Below are positions 34,330-44,351 of a stretch of 58,116 nt of DNA, piece after piece. The notes beneath the pieces were generated by a model. It did no database searches, was not told the origin of the DNA, and saw only the letters and a program-made list of their open reading frames with translations. The stretch lies in NCBI GenBank assembly GCA_937139475.1, contig CAKZQF010000191.1, positions 1 through 58,116 on the forward strand. Reading direction: 5' to 3'. Source of the DNA: an uncultured Gammaproteobacteria bacterium. GTDB taxonomy: Bacteria > Pseudomonadota > Gammaproteobacteria > Enterobacterales > Psychrobiaceae. Both the position numbers and the translations under genes were made by a program. Numbering within the stretch: the stretch's first letter is position 1; every line of letters begins with the position of its first letter.

Positions 34330-35907
34330 ATGTTAGACACAAACCTACAAACTCAATTAAAAACGTATTTAGCCAATCTAAAAACACCTGTAGAGCTAGT
34401 CACCTTTGTTGATGACAGTCCTAAAGCGAAAGAGTTAAATACATTAGCAGAACAAATTGCCGCGCTTTCACCGCTGATCTCGTTAGCTCAAGGCAACGAT
34501 GCTAATGAGCGAGTGCCTTCAATGCTCGTGCGTGGCAGTGCAACGAATAGCGAAATGCGCTTTGCCGGTATTCCGATGGGGCATGAATTTACGTCGTTAG
34601 TCATGGCATTACTTCATAGCGGCTCTCACCCGATGAAAATAGAAGCAGATGTCATTGCACAAATAAAGAATCTACAAGGCAATTATCTTTTCGAGTCTTA
34701 CATTTCATTAAGCTGTCAGAACTGTCCGGATGTGGTGCAGGCGTTAAATATGATGGCGGCAATCAATCCACAAATTAAGCATGTGATGATTGACGGTTCA
34801 TTATTCCAAACCGAAGTATTTGATCGCAATGTAATGGCTGTTCCTTCCGTGTTTTTAAACGGTAGTAGCTTTAGCCAGGGGCGTATCTCGTTAAGCGAAA
34901 TATTGAATAAAGTAGATAGCAAAGCCGGTGAGCGACAAGCTCAGGCAATCCAAGATAAGGATGTCTTCGATTTCTTGGTTGTTGGCGGCGGCCCTGCTGG
35001 CGCAGCTTCTGCAATATATTCAGCGCGTAAAGGTATCAAAACCGGTTTAGTTGCCGATCGCTTTGGTGGCCAGGTAAGCGACACGATGGCGATTGAAAAT
35101 TTTATCTCCGTTAAAGCAACCGAGGGGCCAAAGCTTGTCGCAAATCTTGAAGAGCATGTTCGGGACTATGATGTTGATATTATGAATAACAACAAAGCGC
35201 AAAAAGTCACACGTAATGAACAAAATGGATTAATTGAGATTGAATTAGAAAATGGTGCAACGCTGCAAAGCAAGTCGGTAGTACTAGCGACTGGGGCCAG
35301 ATGGCGTGAAATGAATGTGCCTGGTGAAAGCGAATATCGCGGTAAAGGCGTCGCTTATTGTCCACACTGTGACGGGCCACTGTTCAAAGGAAAACCTGTT
35401 GCTGTTGTCGGTGGTGGTAACTCTGGCATTGAAGCAGCAATTGATTTGGCAGGTATTGTTGAACATGTCACAGTACTTGAATTTGCAGACACTCTACGAG
35501 CCGATGAGGTGCTGATTCGCAAAGCCAATTCAATGGCTAACATCACCATCATCAAGTCAGCACAAACGACACAAGTAACAGGCGATGGTCAGCGTGTGAC
35601 TGGGTTAGAATATACGGATCGTGTGAGTGGAGATAGCCACAGCCTGCCATTAGCCGGAATATTCGTGCAAATCGGGTTAATGCCAAACAGTGAGTTCTTA
35701 AAAGGCGACGTTGAATTAACACAGCGCGGTGAGATTATCACCAGCAAACGTGGTGAGACATCGATGCAAGGGGTATTTGCGGCAGGTGATGTCACCGATA
35801 GCCCATACAAGCAAATCATTATTGCGATGGGCGACGGTGCAAACTCAGCGCTTGGCGCATTTGATTATCTGATTAGGCATGATGTATCAGAGGAGCAAGC
35901 AGCCTAA
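34330..35907 (+). CDS. ahpF: Alkyl hydroperoxide reductase subunit F
   Basis: NADH-dependent flavoprotein disulfide reductase that recycles AhpC. I start at ATG 34330 ([14 protein letters not shown]), giving 525 residues, close to the usual 521; the frame is open further upstream. The N-terminal double thioredoxin domain has Cys129 and Cys132 (LSCQNCPD), exactly as numbered in E. coli AhpF. The FAD motif [19 protein letters not shown] follows at about 218, and the second redox centre is CPHC (about 342-345) before the NAD motif [27 protein letters not shown] closes the FAD site. It is convergent with the GGDEF gene, 15 bases apart. Confidence 0.96.
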   Translation: MLDTNLQTQLKTYLANLKTPVELVTFVDDSPKAKELNTLAEQIAALSPLISLAQGNDANERVPSMLVRGSATNSEMRFAGIPMGHEFTSLVMALLHSGSHPMKIEADVIAQIKNLQGNYLFESYISLSCQNCPDVVQALNMMAAINPQIKHVMIDGSLFQTEVFDRNVMAVPSVFLNGSSFSQGRISLSEILNKVDSKAGERQAQAIQDKDVFDFLVVGGGPAGAASAIYSARKGIKTGLVADRFGGQVSDTMAIENFISVKATEGPKLVANLEEHVRDYDVDIMNNNKAQKVTRNEQNGLIEIELENGATLQSKSVVLATGARWREMNVPGESEYRGKGVAYCPHCDGPLFKGKPVAVVGGGNSGIEAAIDLAGIVEHVTVLEFADTLRADEVLIRKANSMANITIIKSAQTTQVTGDGQRVTGLEYTDRVSGDSHSLPLAGIFVQIGLMPNSEFLKGDVELTQRGEIITSKRGETSMQGVFAAGDVTDSPYKQIIIAMGDGANSALGAFDYLIRHDVSEEQAA

Positions 35908-35922
35908 TTAATCGAGAACGGA

Positions 35923-37557
35923 TTAGTCGCTGATATCATTTACGGTAACAGCGGCTTTCTGCGAACATTCAAGCGCTGACTTTTCGACTCTGTTTTTGCC
36001 ATTATTTTTGGCTAAATATAGCGCCTTATCTGCCGCTCTAAATAAGTCATTTGCTACCTGCCCCTGCTCGGGACAAACGGTACAATATCCCACACTGATC
36101 GTCACAAAATCACCTACTGAAGACATTTGATGGGCAACATTCAATCGCTCGATAGTCGTTCGACATTTATTGGCAATTTTAGATACGTCTTCACTATGGG
36201 CAATGATTATTGCAAATTCTTCTCCGCCATATCGCGCAACCATATCCCCGGGACGACCTACCACGGTAGACAATGCTGTTGCGACCACTTTTAAACAGTC
36301 ATCTCCTTTTTGGTGTCCATAAAAATCGTTGTATTGTTTAAAGTTATCAATATCAATCATGATCACCGACAGATGAGATTGGTGACGTATCGCTCTTGCC
36401 CATTCTTTTTCGACAAACTCATCAAGGCTGCGCCTGTTTGCAATCTCAGTTAAGCTGTCAGTTTTAGACAGTCGCTTAAGCTTTTGATTAACAATATTCA
36501 ATTCCCTGGTTTTATCGTCAACCAACTTTTGCACTCGAATGGCTTGTTGACTAACAACCCTTAAATAAAAGACGGTTAAGAATGTTAGTAATGTACCAAC
36601 AAAGGCAACGGCATAAGGGATGTAGCTTTGATAACGTGCTACATATTCATGCGTAGGCATTGCCAATACTGTCCACTGGCGAGAATAGAATAGAGGCAGA
36701 TCTTTTTTATAAGAAATTGAGCGATCGATACTTTGCCCTGTTCTTGAGCGATGATGCATTAATAAGTCGGTCTCTCCCCCTGCAAGATTGTCATATAGGA
36801 TGAGTTCTAATCCCAACGGACGCGTTGTTAATGCCGAGCGGTTAAATAGTTCACCAATTCGGTAAACCCCCAGAACAAAGCCCAACAAATTGTCTTTTTG
36901 ACTCACGCCGGTGTCTAAGCTTTTCTCGTGTGACTTATAAATGGGAAGAAATACTAAAAAGCCTTTATTGTTCTCTGTATCTTGCACCAAATTAATACTG
37001 GCACTGGCAACTTCCATTCCTGAATCACGCGATTCAATTAATGAAGCATGGCGAGTAGCATTCGACGCCAAATCAAACCCTATCGCCTTCTCATTCCCCG
37101 TGATAGGCGCAACATAATAAACAGGAAAGTATTCTGCACGCTCTGTTGCACGTTCCATATTATTTTCGAGGTTGCGCTGTTTAAATTCAAAGCCAGGAAA
37201 ACGCCCTTGCAGGCGACTTTCAAAGTCGGCACGCTGATCAAGCGTAACCCTTGGGATCCACTCGATCGCCTGAATGGTATTATGATGGGATAAAATTCGG
37301 TTGGCGTGCTTATTAAATTGCGCGTAGCTTGGCGTTACACCCTCTTCAAAGAGCGCTGATATTGTATGTAGCGGTTCGACACTAGTAATTAGCATCCGTG
37401 CGAGTGCTTCTGAGCGATGATCAACATCAATGGTTAGGGCGTTTTTAACATCGCGCTCTTCACCTTGATATAACATCAAGCTGCTCATCCCCGTTAATGT
37501 TAGCCCAGCAATAATGATTAAACTTTGCCATAGGGCAAAGTGGTTTTTAGTACTCAT
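35923..37557 (-). CDS. CHASE-domain membrane diguanylate cyclase
   Basis: Makes cyclic di-GMP in response to an external signal. The 544-residue protein has a first membrane helix at about 10-28, a periplasmic CHASE sensor to about 300 (IQAIEWIPRVTLDQRADFE, EYFPVYYVAPITGNEKAIGFDLAS in parts), a second helix at about 315-337, a short coiled segment (VDDKTRELNIVNQKLKRLSKTD), then the GGDEF domain. The active site reads GGEEF, and an RxxD product-inhibition motif (RPGD) lies five residues before it, so it should be active and feedback-controlled. I chose ATG at 37557; a TTG at 37578 would add seven residues. No effector gene is adjacent. Confidence 0.92.
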   Translation of the reverse strand: MSTKNHFALWQSLIIIAGLTLTGMSSLMLYQGEERDVKNALTIDVDHRSEALARMLITSVEPLHTISALFEEGVTPSYAQFNKHANRILSHHNTIQAIEWIPRVTLDQRADFESRLQGRFPGFEFKQRNLENNMERATERAEYFPVYYVAPITGNEKAIGFDLASNATRHASLIESRDSGMEVASASINLVQDTENNKGFLVFLPIYKSHEKSLDTGVSQKDNLLGFVLGVYRIGELFNRSALTTRPLGLELILYDNLAGGETDLLMHHRSRTGQSIDRSISYKKDLPLFYSRQWTVLAMPTHEYVARYQSYIPYAVAFVGTLLTFLTVFYLRVVSQQAIRVQKLVDDKTRELNIVNQKLKRLSKTDSLTEIANRRSLDEFVEKEWARAIRHQSHLSVIMIDIDNFKQYNDFYGHQKGDDCLKVVATALSTVVGRPGDMVARYGGEEFAIIIAHSEDVSKIANKCRTTIERLNVAHQMSSVGDFVTISVGYCTVCPEQGQVANDLFRAADKALYLAKNNGKNRVEKSALECSQKAAVTVNDISD

Positions 37558-37670
37558 GTAGCACACACCAACAATCAAGCATAATTATAATCCCTTATCA
37601 TTACACCAATGTGACACTTTAATATACAAGTTGCAAGCTTACGGGCGGGAGTATCTGTCTGTAAACAAAT

Positions 37671-37698
37671 AAAAAAAAGCCCGGAGTGACATCCGGGC
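37671..37698 (-). terminator. Rho-independent terminator of the nagK-nagA-nagP operon
   Basis: On the minus strand GCCCGGA / TCCGGGC with a 6-base loop is followed by eight T residues. It lies 49 bases after the nagP stop. Confidence 0.9.
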
Positions 37699-37746
37699 AA
37701 AGCTGCTATGTAAAGCAGATAGAACCTATTGTGGCAGCAATTGTGC

Positions 37747-39063
37747 TTACCATTTGCGCATCTTATGTCCTTTGACCGCGTAGAATAAAATAAATAGATA
37801 ACACGGTAGACCAACTAAATAAGCGATTTGAGTATCTCCTGCAAAATGAGCAACTTTACCAAAGATAAGCGGTAATAATGCGCCGCCAGAAATACCCATA
37901 ATCAGTAATGCTGAGCCTTGCGAAGTGAAGCGACCTAAGCCATCAAGTGCTAGTGGCCAAATGGATGGCCAAACCAGTGCATGCGCCAGTCCCATCAATG
38001 CAACGAAGGTCACTGAGTTTGGAATCGTTGCGATACCACTCCAGCCCCATAACACGGCTGCCATTGAGTCATCGGCCGTAGAACCAAATACAATGCCCAC
38101 GATACAAAGGCTTCCTGCGATAGCAGAGCCTAGTAATGCTTGTTGCTGCGTGATAAAACGAGGAATACAAGTAACACCAATGATGTAGCCAATCACCATA
38201 AATACCATGGTGTATGATGTTAATGAGGCAAAGTTTTCAACACCAAGTCCAGAGCCGTACAGACCAATAGTGTCGCCAGCAATAACCTCAACACCTACGT
38301 AAGCGAATAAAGCAATGGCTCCTAGTACCACTTGCGGAAAGTTTAGGATACTGCCCTTGCCTTCAACGTCATCAGCACCAGCTTCTAAATCAAGCTCAGG
38401 TAATGATGAAAATTTAACTAAACCAATCAGTGCTGTTAGCGCTATTGCCATGTAGATATATGGCATTACTAGCTTGTTTGATAGCTCATTAATGGTTTCA
38501 GCACGCTGCGCTTCTGACAGCGCGGCAATTGATTGCTCTGACACATTGCCCATATCAGCCAAGATAAGAGCCGTGAACACCATAGGAACAATAACGCCAG
38601 CACCTTTGTTAATCAGTCCCATAATAGAGATACGCATTGCTGCGCTACGCTCTGGACCAATCTTTACAACATAAGGGTTAGATGCAGTTTGTAGAATGGT
38701 TAATCCAGTACCAAGAACAAATAGCGCAAGGAGAAACAATGTGTAGTCAGCACTTTGTGCCGCTGGAATAAACGCTAACGAGCCCACCACCATAATGCCA
38801 AGACCTATTGCCATGCCATTTTTGTAGCCTGTCTTATTTAGAATAAAAGACATTGGAAACGCCATTACCGTATAGGCAATATAAAATGCAAAGGTAACAA
38901 ATAGCGCCTGGAACTCGTTAAGTTCACATATTATTTTTAGAAATGGGATCAGTGATCCGTTTAACCAGGTCACAAAACCAAAGATAAAGAACAGCACACC
39001 AATGATCACCATCGGCATAAAGCTCGATTGTTGGTTAGCACTCGTTTGAGTCGCTGTATTCAT
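37747..39063 (-). CDS. nagP: NagP-type MFS permease for N-acetylglucosamine
   Basis: Inner-membrane symporter of the FucP/GluP branch that carries GlcNAc into the cytosol without phosphorylation. About 438 residues and 12 helices; signatures are FGFVTWLNGSLIPFLKIICELNEFQALFVTFAFYIAY (in parts) and FVLGTGLTILQTASNPYV. I start at ATG 39063, which follows GGAGG and gives MNTATQTSANQQSSF; the frame is open 13 codons further. It is the third gene of nagK-nagA-nagP, with 17 bases to nagA. Because import is not by PTS, the kinase NagK is needed, which agrees with the operon. Confidence 0.92.
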   Translation of the reverse strand: MNTATQTSANQQSSFMPMVIIGVLFFIFGFVTWLNGSLIPFLKIICELNEFQALFVTFAFYIAYTVMAFPMSFILNKTGYKNGMAIGLGIMVVGSLAFIPAAQSADYTLFLLALFVLGTGLTILQTASNPYVVKIGPERSAAMRISIMGLINKGAGVIVPMVFTALILADMGNVSEQSIAALSEAQRAETINELSNKLVMPYIYMAIALTALIGLVKFSSLPELDLEAGADDVEGKGSILNFPQVVLGAIALFAYVGVEVIAGDTIGLYGSGLGVENFASLTSYTMVFMVIGYIIGVTCIPRFITQQQALLGSAIAGSLCIVGIVFGSTADDSMAAVLWGWSGIATIPNSVTFVALMGLAHALVWPSIWPLALDGLGRFTSQGSALLIMGISGGALLPLIFGKVAHFAGDTQIAYLVGLPCYLFILFYAVKGHKMRKW

Positions 39064-39080
39064 AAAGCCTCCAAATATTA

Positions 39081-40202
39081 TTATTGTTGTCCTGCAACCC
39101 ATGAATGGGTCACAAGGAGATTCTCGTCTAGTGCAATAAAGTCAGCTCTAGATTCACTAACAAGCTGTCCAATGAGATGATCTAAACCTAAATATTTTGC
39201 TGGATAAAGACTCGCCATACGCAATGCTTCTTCAAGGTCAATATCTAGGTACGAAACGGTGTTTCTCACTGCGGTTGCCATATCAAGCGCTGAGCCTGCT
39301 AGCTCGCCAGTGGTGGAATTGAGCTTGTCACCGGTACGAATAATTTCACGGTCAAAGAATGCAAATCGTTCGATGTCAGTACCAACAACCGACATCGCAT
39401 CGGTTACCAGCACAAGACTTCCCGCTGGCTTGTTTTTTAGCGCCAGCTTACAAGCGGTATAATCAACATGATGACCGTCCACGATTAACCCACACAGCGC
39501 ATTATCATTTAGTAATGCGGCACCTACCATGCCCGGTTCACGCGAGGTAAATGGCGACATAGCATTGAATAAATGAGTAAACCCGCTAGCACCTGCATCA
39601 ATCGCTGCTTGTGCGGTTTGGTAATCAGCATTGGAATGACCTAAAAATACCTTAATGCCTAAATCACGCATTTTAGTAATATCTTGTGTCGATACATTTT
39701 CCGGCGCAACAGTCACTGCTATTTGGCCAAGATCGCGACGAGAAAGAACTGCCCACTCGGCATCGCTCAATCCGCGAATATACTCTTCACTGTGCGCGCC
39801 TTTTTTAGCCACACTAAGGTGCGGTCCTTCAAAATGCACCCCAATAATGCCGGCAACATTTTGCGCCATCGCACTTGCCACGGCATCAGCCGCGTGTTCC
39901 ATCACATCAACGGTATCGGTAATAAGGGTTGGTAACATCGCGGTTGTACCAAATTGACGATGAGCGGCAAACATTGTTTTTAACCCATCGACGTTCGCGT
40001 GAGTATTTAATAAAGCACCGCCGCCGCCATTAACTTGTAAATCAACAAAGCCAGGACAAATAGTGCCGCGAATGTGCTCATCTGCACTGCCATCAATTTT
40101 TCCAATGGAGCCAACCATGCCGTTAACCACAGTTAATTGTGCTTGATGGTGCATTGTTGTCCCATCAAAGATTCTGTCTGCGCTTATTACTAAATTACTC
40201 AT
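39081..40202 (-). CDS. nagA: N-acetylglucosamine-6-phosphate deacetylase
   Basis: Removes acetate from GlcNAc-6-phosphate to give glucosamine-6-phosphate. 373 residues of the amidohydrolase superfamily. Metal ligands Glu125 (FEGPHL), His189 (GHSNAD) and His210 (THLFNAM) and catalytic Asp268 (LVTDAMSV) all have counterparts in E. coli NagA. The N-terminal FVDLQVNGGGG replaces the HxH motif, as is usual for this group. Second in the operon, with 15 bases from nagK. The next enzyme, glucosamine-6-phosphate deaminase (nagB), is not in the window. Confidence 0.95.
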   Translation of the reverse strand: MSNLVISADRIFDGTTMHHQAQLTVVNGMVGSIGKIDGSADEHIRGTICPGFVDLQVNGGGGALLNTHANVDGLKTMFAAHRQFGTTAMLPTLITDTVDVMEHAADAVASAMAQNVAGIIGVHFEGPHLSVAKKGAHSEEYIRGLSDAEWAVLSRRDLGQIAVTVAPENVSTQDITKMRDLGIKVFLGHSNADYQTAQAAIDAGASGFTHLFNAMSPFTSREPGMVGAALLNDNALCGLIVDGHHVDYTACKLALKNKPAGSLVLVTDAMSVVGTDIERFAFFDREIIRTGDKLNSTTGELAGSALDMATAVRNTVSYLDIDLEEALRMASLYPAKYLGLDHLIGQLVSESRADFIALDENLLVTHSWVAGQQ

Positions 40203-40217
40203 CGCTACCTCGTATCA

Positions 40218-41111
40218 CTAAAGGGCTAACTGCTGCTTAGCATAAATAATCGCACCAAACTCTGGTGGATATTGTGCCGGAGACAAGCTCTGCGCTACAT
40301 CAGCATCTAAATAAGGCGTTATAACAGGGGTTAAACCACCAATAAGCGACATGCCCTTTGGCTCATTGCGCCATAAACGTTTTGCCAGGTTGCTAATGTA
40401 CTTGGCACCATCTTGGACGATGCCAAGCGCTAACTCATCACCAAGCTTTGCATTATCAAAGGCAACACAAGCTAATTTAGCGAAGAAACTAGCAGGCTTG
40501 TGCGCGATAACTTCAACAACCTCTAGCGCATCTTTGCAGCCAAGCTTTTCCAGTAGTGCCTTATTCATCAAAGAATCGATTTCCATGCCATCGAGTGAAC
40601 GAAGCACCTTGGTCACTACTTGCAGTCCAGTCCATGCACCACTGCCTTTATCGCCGTGAGGGAAACCATGACCACCAATAAAAAACTCTTTCTGCTTTAC
40701 TAAACTGTAGCCCACAGAACCAGTACCTGTGATCATAATAGCGCCATCTTCACCATTATGAGCGCCTAAACAAGCAATGCTTAAATCAGTAGTTAAAAAC
40801 ATTTGCTTAAACGGGTGCTGCCATTGCTGCATTTTATCCATCAGACTTGGTAAATTAACTCCCGCAAGACCAATACCAGCGATCAGCGTTGGTAATAATT
40901 CGTGGGAAAGCCCAGCATCGTCAAGCGCCATTCGAGCCGACTCTTCTATCGAGTTAATTGTTTGCTCATAGCCATGTAATGGGTTTGCTGGTCCTGCAAT
41001 AGCGCTACCAAGAATACTGTCACTTGCATCAGTAATAATCGCCTTACACTTACTGCCACCGCCGTCGATACCAATATATAACGTTTGTTGTTCTACTGTA
41101 TTTGTTGCCAC
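40218..41111 (-). CDS. nagK: N-acetylglucosamine kinase, BadF/BadG type
   Basis: Phosphorylates imported GlcNAc at C6 with ATP. 297 residues of the ASKHA fold: YIGIDGGGSKCKAIITD is the phosphate-1 motif, LTTDLSIACLGAHNGEDGAIMITGTGS phosphate-2 and adenosine region (in parts), and FIGGHGFPHGDKGSGAWTGLQ the sugar site. It belongs to the BadF/BadG ATPase family rather than ROK kinases, as in other Alteromonadales nag regulons. First gene of the operon; a NagR operator lies 88-107 bases upstream of the ATG. Confidence 0.92.
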   Translation of the reverse strand: MATNTVEQQTLYIGIDGGGSKCKAIITDASDSILGSAIAGPANPLHGYEQTINSIEESARMALDDAGLSHELLPTLIAGIGLAGVNLPSLMDKMQQWQHPFKQMFLTTDLSIACLGAHNGEDGAIMITGTGSVGYSLVKQKEFFIGGHGFPHGDKGSGAWTGLQVVTKVLRSLDGMEIDSLMNKALLEKLGCKDALEVVEVIAHKPASFFAKLACVAFDNAKLGDELALGIVQDGAKYISNLAKRLWRNEPKGMSLIGGLTPVITPYLDADVAQSLSPAQYPPEFGAIIYAKQQLAL

Positions 41112-41198
41112 AAAACACCTCTATTGCTGACGTTGCGATTACTGTTAATTGATAGGGTTAATCAATATCCTGATGCTACAGTTAATAACACTACCCCA

Positions 41199-41218
41199 AA
41201 ATGACAGCGTTGTCATTT
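41199..41218. promoter_or_regulatory. NagR operator A, upstream of nagK-nagA-nagP
   Basis: 20-base inverted repeat with 8-base perfect arms around GCGT; core TGACAGCGTTGTCA. One of five copies of TGACARCGYTGTCA in region 3, the form expected for a LacI-type regulator. Confidence 0.88.
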
Positions 41219-41302
41219 AATTTATTCAATTAAACGATTTCTCAATTTTGATTAAAATAAAACAAGCTATCAACATAAGCTTGCTGCTCATTGTTTTTAC
41301 TA

Positions 41303-41512
41303 ATACCAATTGCATTAATAAAGTGACCTTTTTGTAGTGTTGATAAACGGATTAGAGCACAGGTTTATAGTTCCTGACTAAACCTAAGTGCCTACATCCA
41401 TGTAGGCAAGGCATTTATTTACGTATGTAGTTATTCTGCATAGAAAATAAATAACGTAGCTATTATTCGTTTAGCACATGAAAAACGATCAGTTAATTTG
41501 TGCAATTGGTAT
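41303..41512. mobile_element. MITE-like element with 12-base terminal inverted repeats
   Basis: ATACCAATTGCA (41303-41314) and its exact complement TGCAATTGGTAT (41501-41512) bound a 210-base non-coding segment. The inner ends remain partly complementary (TTAATAAAGTGACC against CAAATTAACTGATC). A central palindrome, TGCCTACAT-CC-ATGTAGGCA, is at 41389-41408. No transposase is present. It ends 2 bases before the hex stop codon, so it may supply the hex transcript's 3' end. No second copy occurs here. With operator A it accounts for most of the 403-base gap. Confidence 0.55.
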
Positions 41513-41514
41513 AA

Positions 41515-44178
41515 TTATTTCACCGTTATCGTGCGGCCTTTACGCTCTCCACGTGCAGCTCTAGCACGAACTTCAACAGTTCCTTTTACTTCAACTGGCT
41601 GTTGATATTCTTCCCACTGCCCACCATTCACTCGATACTCAATGACAAGGGCTGGGAATAATATGTTTGCATGTAGTTTACCGTCAATCACTTTCGCCCC
41701 CACCGTTGGAATACGGTAAGGAATTTTAAGCAAATCAAGCTTTGGCATTTCATTTTTTGCAATGGTGTCGGCAAATTGATGCCATTGCCTGTCACGCGCT
41801 TGCTTTTGCTCATCACTAAAGTAATTGGTATGTTGGTTATAGGTTCCACCTTCATGACGGTATGCAGGCTCCCAGCGTGGCTTGTGCCATGCGCGCTCAG
41901 CGAGTGCAAACAAGCGTGGATAGATTTTATATTGCGCCATATCCACACTTCGGGTTGTTTCAGTCCACAGTTGCCCTTGAATACCAGTTAACAATTTGCC
42001 TTTTTGGATCACTGATGCGCTATCATCAACGGTTTCAAAGGGTACCCCCATGCGATCTTTCCAAATCTCGGCATGGACAGGTAGATTTCCCGGCATCAGC
42101 TCAAATATCTTACGCGTGTTGGTTTCACGACCAGCCCAGTAATAACCATGTTCTTTAGGGTCGGCTTCATAGGGGAAATCAAAATAAAGCACCTCAGGCG
42201 ATGAAAACACCGCTTCCCAGTTTTGATTAATCATTTTATGAGCATTTTTATGCCCAGCCCAAAACAGGTTATCCCAGATATTAGCTTGTACTTTAGCTGG
42301 CATTTTTTCAACACGGGTATGTGACATGCCATCACTCCAACCTGCGGTTTCAATCCCTTTTTCAGCAAGCAATTTAGCAATACGCTCTACAAAATAAGTT
42401 GTCAGCTCTTTCGGCTTAGTAATTCCCTGATCGTTGTTAGCGAGTAAATCTTTACAGCTTTGCGATTCAACCCAAGCTCCAGCCGTTTCATCAGCACCGA
42501 TATGATAGCGAGTCAGTGGCTGGCCACCTTGTTCATGCATGCTTTTAACTTCATCCATCACCTTTGAAATAAAGGCGTAGGTCGAGTCCATACAAACATT
42601 TAGCGTATTATCGTTGTAAAACTGCACTGACGAATATTGCGTTGTATCCTCAAGATCATGGAGTAAGAATTCGGTGGCTTTGTTCATATCTCCCTGCGCT
42701 TTATAATTATCATAGCGCAGTTTCATCGCCTTCACTGACGAGCGAGAGTGCCCAGGCATATCCAACGATGGAATAACCTGTATATGTCGTGCACTGGCGT
42801 AACGCAGTATCTCTTGGTAGTCGTCCACCGAGTAGTAACCATTGACGCTGCTATTTTTCTCTATCCCTGCGCCAAGCTGAGGTAAAAGACAATCGCGCTC
42901 GGTAAAATCTAAGCAGCGTTTACTACTTAATTCAGTTAACTCCGGTAACCATGGAATTTCTAACCGCCAAGCTTCATCATCCGCTAGGTGAAGGTGCAAC
43001 TTATTGAGTTTATAAGCTCCCATTTGGTCAATAAGCTCAAGAATAAATGACTTAGGTAGGAAGTTACGTGCAACATCCACGTGCATTCCCCGAAAGTCAT
43101 AACGTGGCTCATCACTGATGCTAACAAAGGGTAACTCGTTACTATCTAAAGTGACTAAGCTAGCAATTGACTGTAGCCCATAGAAAACGCCTGCGGCGTC
43201 ATTACCTACGATATCAATCGATGAAGGAGTGATAGCCAATTGATATCCACCAGCAACAGCAGATAGCTCGCTATTAACACTTAGATTAATCTCGACGCCT
43301 TGTGCTGTTTCTTTAACACCAAATAGCGCTAACCTACTTAACGCAGCAGCAACATCAGTTTGGTTTACTGTGTTGTAATTAACCTTGATGCCTTTGCTTA
43401 AATTCACTTTACCAGCTATGCGCGGCATACGAATTTGTTTGGGTGTAGGCACAATCGCTACCGAGTCGGACTTAGTTGCTTCACCTAGTTTTGCATTACG
43501 CTCAAATAGCACTGAGCTAGTTGCCCATTGCGTTTTCTCACCAGCAGTGCGCTTAAACTGTGTTTCTATATCGGTATATTCCTGGACAAAAGGTAACGAC
43601 TCTAAGCCTGTCTCTGGGTCAATAACGGCGATAGAACTACGGATAATGCGCGGCTCAAAACCTTCTTTAAACAAAATATAATTTGGGATTGCATCGTGTT
43701 CTGATACTGACCAGTAAATAGCGTTAAACACTAAGCTCTTAGTTTCACCTGCAGTGAATGCTGCCTCCCCTTTAGGAGAAATCTGATGTAAGTCACCATT
43801 GATATGCTTAATATTTAGCTGTTTGCTTTCATATGTCTGAACGGGAGAAACCTGACTAAAGAATATCTTCCAGTCTGCTAGCTCAATTGCCATTGGCGAA
43901 GTAAAAGACAACTTAGCCTTAAAACAAGCACCATCGGCTTTAGATTGATCACAGTGGTCGCCTGCCACATTAGTAAGATGCTCAAATTTAACCTCGAGCT
44001 GCTGGGCAACTTGATCAAATTGCTGTTGCGTAGTCACCTTACCCGAGAGTTCCGGTTGCACTACAGAATTTAAACTTGGAGTTTCTGGCGCGGACGCTGA
44101 AGCAGGCACATTCTCTTCACCGCAACCGATGACAAAAAAAGAAAGACCTAGAATAGCCGAGGAAAAGACACGATTCAT
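41515..44178 (-). CDS. hex: GH20 beta-N-acetylhexosaminidase (chitobiase type), lipoprotein
   Basis: Releases terminal N-acetylhexosamine from chitin oligomers or other glycans at the cell envelope. About 887 residues. ATG 44178 is chosen because AAGGGTG precedes it and it starts the lipoprotein signal MNRVFSSAILGLSFFVIGC; the frame is open six codons further. Order: carbohydrate-binding CHB_HEX-type domain (about 50-190), GH20b domain (about 240-350), catalytic TIM barrel (from DFRGMHVDVARNFL) with Asp563-Glu564 in YHIGADETAGAW, and a C-terminal Ig-like domain. HLHLADDEAWRLEI is the usual barrel strand. A NagR operator is 82 bases upstream, so it belongs to the GlcNAc regulon; single-gene transcript. 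Confidence 0.94.
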   Translation of the reverse strand: MNRVFSSAILGLSFFVIGCGEENVPASASAPETPSLNSVVQPELSGKVTTQQQFDQVAQQLEVKFEHLTNVAGDHCDQSKADGACFKAKLSFTSPMAIELADWKIFFSQVSPVQTYESKQLNIKHINGDLHQISPKGEAAFTAGETKSLVFNAIYWSVSEHDAIPNYILFKEGFEPRIIRSSIAVIDPETGLESLPFVQEYTDIETQFKRTAGEKTQWATSSVLFERNAKLGEATKSDSVAIVPTPKQIRMPRIAGKVNLSKGIKVNYNTVNQTDVAAALSRLALFGVKETAQGVEINLSVNSELSAVAGGYQLAITPSSIDIVGNDAAGVFYGLQSIASLVTLDSNELPFVSISDEPRYDFRGMHVDVARNFLPKSFILELIDQMGAYKLNKLHLHLADDEAWRLEIPWLPELTELSSKRCLDFTERDCLLPQLGAGIEKNSSVNGYYSVDDYQEILRYASARHIQVIPSLDMPGHSRSSVKAMKLRYDNYKAQGDMNKATEFLLHDLEDTTQYSSVQFYNDNTLNVCMDSTYAFISKVMDEVKSMHEQGGQPLTRYHIGADETAGAWVESQSCKDLLANNDQGITKPKELTTYFVERIAKLLAEKGIETAGWSDGMSHTRVEKMPAKVQANIWDNLFWAGHKNAHKMINQNWEAVFSSPEVLYFDFPYEADPKEHGYYWAGRETNTRKIFELMPGNLPVHAEIWKDRMGVPFETVDDSASVIQKGKLLTGIQGQLWTETTRSVDMAQYKIYPRLFALAERAWHKPRWEPAYRHEGGTYNQHTNYFSDEQKQARDRQWHQFADTIAKNEMPKLDLLKIPYRIPTVGAKVIDGKLHANILFPALVIEYRVNGGQWEEYQQPVEVKGTVEVRARAARGERKGRTITVK

Positions 44179-44259
44179 ATTGTTCACCCTTAACATAGCG
44201 CCATGCTAACACAGAGCAAAACGCTTAAATAAAATGCAATATATGCACCTTAACACAAT

Positions 44260-44273
44260 TGACAGCGCTGTCA
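44260..44273. promoter_or_regulatory. NagR operator B, upstream of hex
   Basis: Perfect 14-base palindrome TGACAGCGCTGTCA, 82 bases before the hex ATG and downstream of the SapC terminator. Confidence 0.9.
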
Positions 44274-44303
44274 CAACAGAAATAGGCGTTAACAAGCAGG
44301 CAA

Positions 44304-44328
44304 TAAAAAAGGCCGCCTAGGCGACCTT
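44304..44328 (-). terminator. Terminator after sapC-like gene 1
   Basis: Minus-strand arms AAGGTCGCC / GGCGGCCTT with one mismatch, a 2-base loop and then six T residues. Confidence 0.8.
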
Positions 44329-44351
44329 ATTTCAGCTAACTTGACTTACTA

